A DNA stretch of 6,617 bases from JBBQXV01 sp043785585 (GTDB taxonomy: Bacteria; Myxococcota_A; Polyangia; Polyangiales; Polyangiaceae): NCBI GenBank assembly GCA_043785585.1, contig JAYVXB010000236.1, positions 1 through 6,617 on the forward strand, read 5' to 3'. How positions within the stretch are numbered: position 1 is the stretch's first letter; the number at the start of each line of letters is the position of its first letter. Below the pieces are notes generated by a model. That model saw only the letters and a program-made list of their open reading frames with translations, did not search any database and was not told the DNA's origin. Shown in pieces: positions 6,471 to 6,617 of the stretch. A program made the translations under genes and the position numbers.

Positions 6471-6617
6471 CTACGCGACGCTGCGAAGCTCCTCGAGGTG
6501 CGCAGGTCGATGGACCACGAAGCCCTCGTGAAGCGTCGAGACGAACCCCTCTTTGCGCCAGCGACTCATCGTGCGGATCGTCGTCTCGATCGTCGCGGAG
6601 ACGACGACCACGTCGAC
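6471..6617 (-). CDS. Crp/Fnr-family transcription regulator, C-terminal fragment (5' end outside window)
   Basis: The reverse strand is open from the window edge to TAG (complement of 6471-6473), giving the last 48 residues of a protein. They contain the end of a winged helix-turn-helix: SATIETTIRTMSRWRKEGFV, then a short wing and the tail RPAHLEELRSVA. The pattern E-T-x-x-R in the recognition helix lines up with E209 and R213 of FNR (E181 and R185 of CRP), residues that contact the G/C part of the TGA half-site. At the FNR S212 place there is an isoleucine. The sensor domain is outside the window, so the signal (oxygen, NO, nitrate or cAMP-like ligand) cannot be read. Placement tail to tail with nnrS suggests, but does not prove, that it regulates the nitrate genes. 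Confidence 0.78.
   Translation of the reverse strand, partial: VDVVVVSATIETTIRTMSRWRKEGFVSTLHEGFVVHRPAHLEELRSVA

Noticed and set aside
6440..6500. Possible terminator between nnrS and the Crp/Fnr gene
   Set aside because: No GC hairpin followed by a T-run could be found on either strand.

Overview
The window is a GC-rich bacterial segment, with G or C at most third codon positions. It is almost fully coding: seven genes lie head to tail on the + strand with gaps of 27 bases or less, and one gene fragment faces them at the right end. Base composition and protein style would fit a high-GC phylum such as Myxococcota or Gemmatimonadota. That placement is a guess, because no phylogenetic marker is present.

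Layout. 1-425: C-terminal part of a membrane b-type cytochrome resembling NarI, the gamma subunit of respiratory nitrate reductase, with an added cytoplasmic-type tail carrying two CxxC pairs. 429-2651: a molybdopterin/[4Fe-4S] oxidoreductase closely resembling the NasC nitrate reductase catalytic subunit of Bacillus. 2648-3280: a ferredoxin-like subunit with sixteen cysteines arranged for four [4Fe-4S] clusters. 3286-3798: a Rieske [2Fe-2S] protein with an N-terminal Tat-like anchor. 3801-4037: a 78-residue protein with two membrane segments. 4056-5216: a NarK-type nitrate/nitrite transporter. 5241-6464: an NnrS-family membrane protein linked to nitric oxide and nitrogen-oxide stress. 6471-6617, minus strand: the C-terminal DNA-binding part of a Crp/Fnr-family regulator. 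No stretch longer than 30 bases lacks a gene, and no RNA gene, mobile element, CRISPR array or clear terminator was seen.

How the genes may work together. The first five genes look like one electron-transfer enzyme. Quinol would be oxidised at the b cytochrome, electrons would pass through the four-cluster subunit to the molybdenum site, and nitrate would be reduced to nitrite. NarK would bring in nitrate and/or export nitrite, NnrS would deal with nitrogen-oxide by-products, and the Crp/Fnr regulator may control the set. The unusual point is the mixture: the catalytic subunit is of assimilatory (NasC) type, but the partners (NarI-like cytochrome, DmsB/NrfC-like four-cluster subunit, Rieske protein) are of respiratory type. 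No nitrite reductase is visible, so the fate of nitrite is unknown. Nitrate as substrate is inferred from family resemblance and context; nothing in the sequence proves it.
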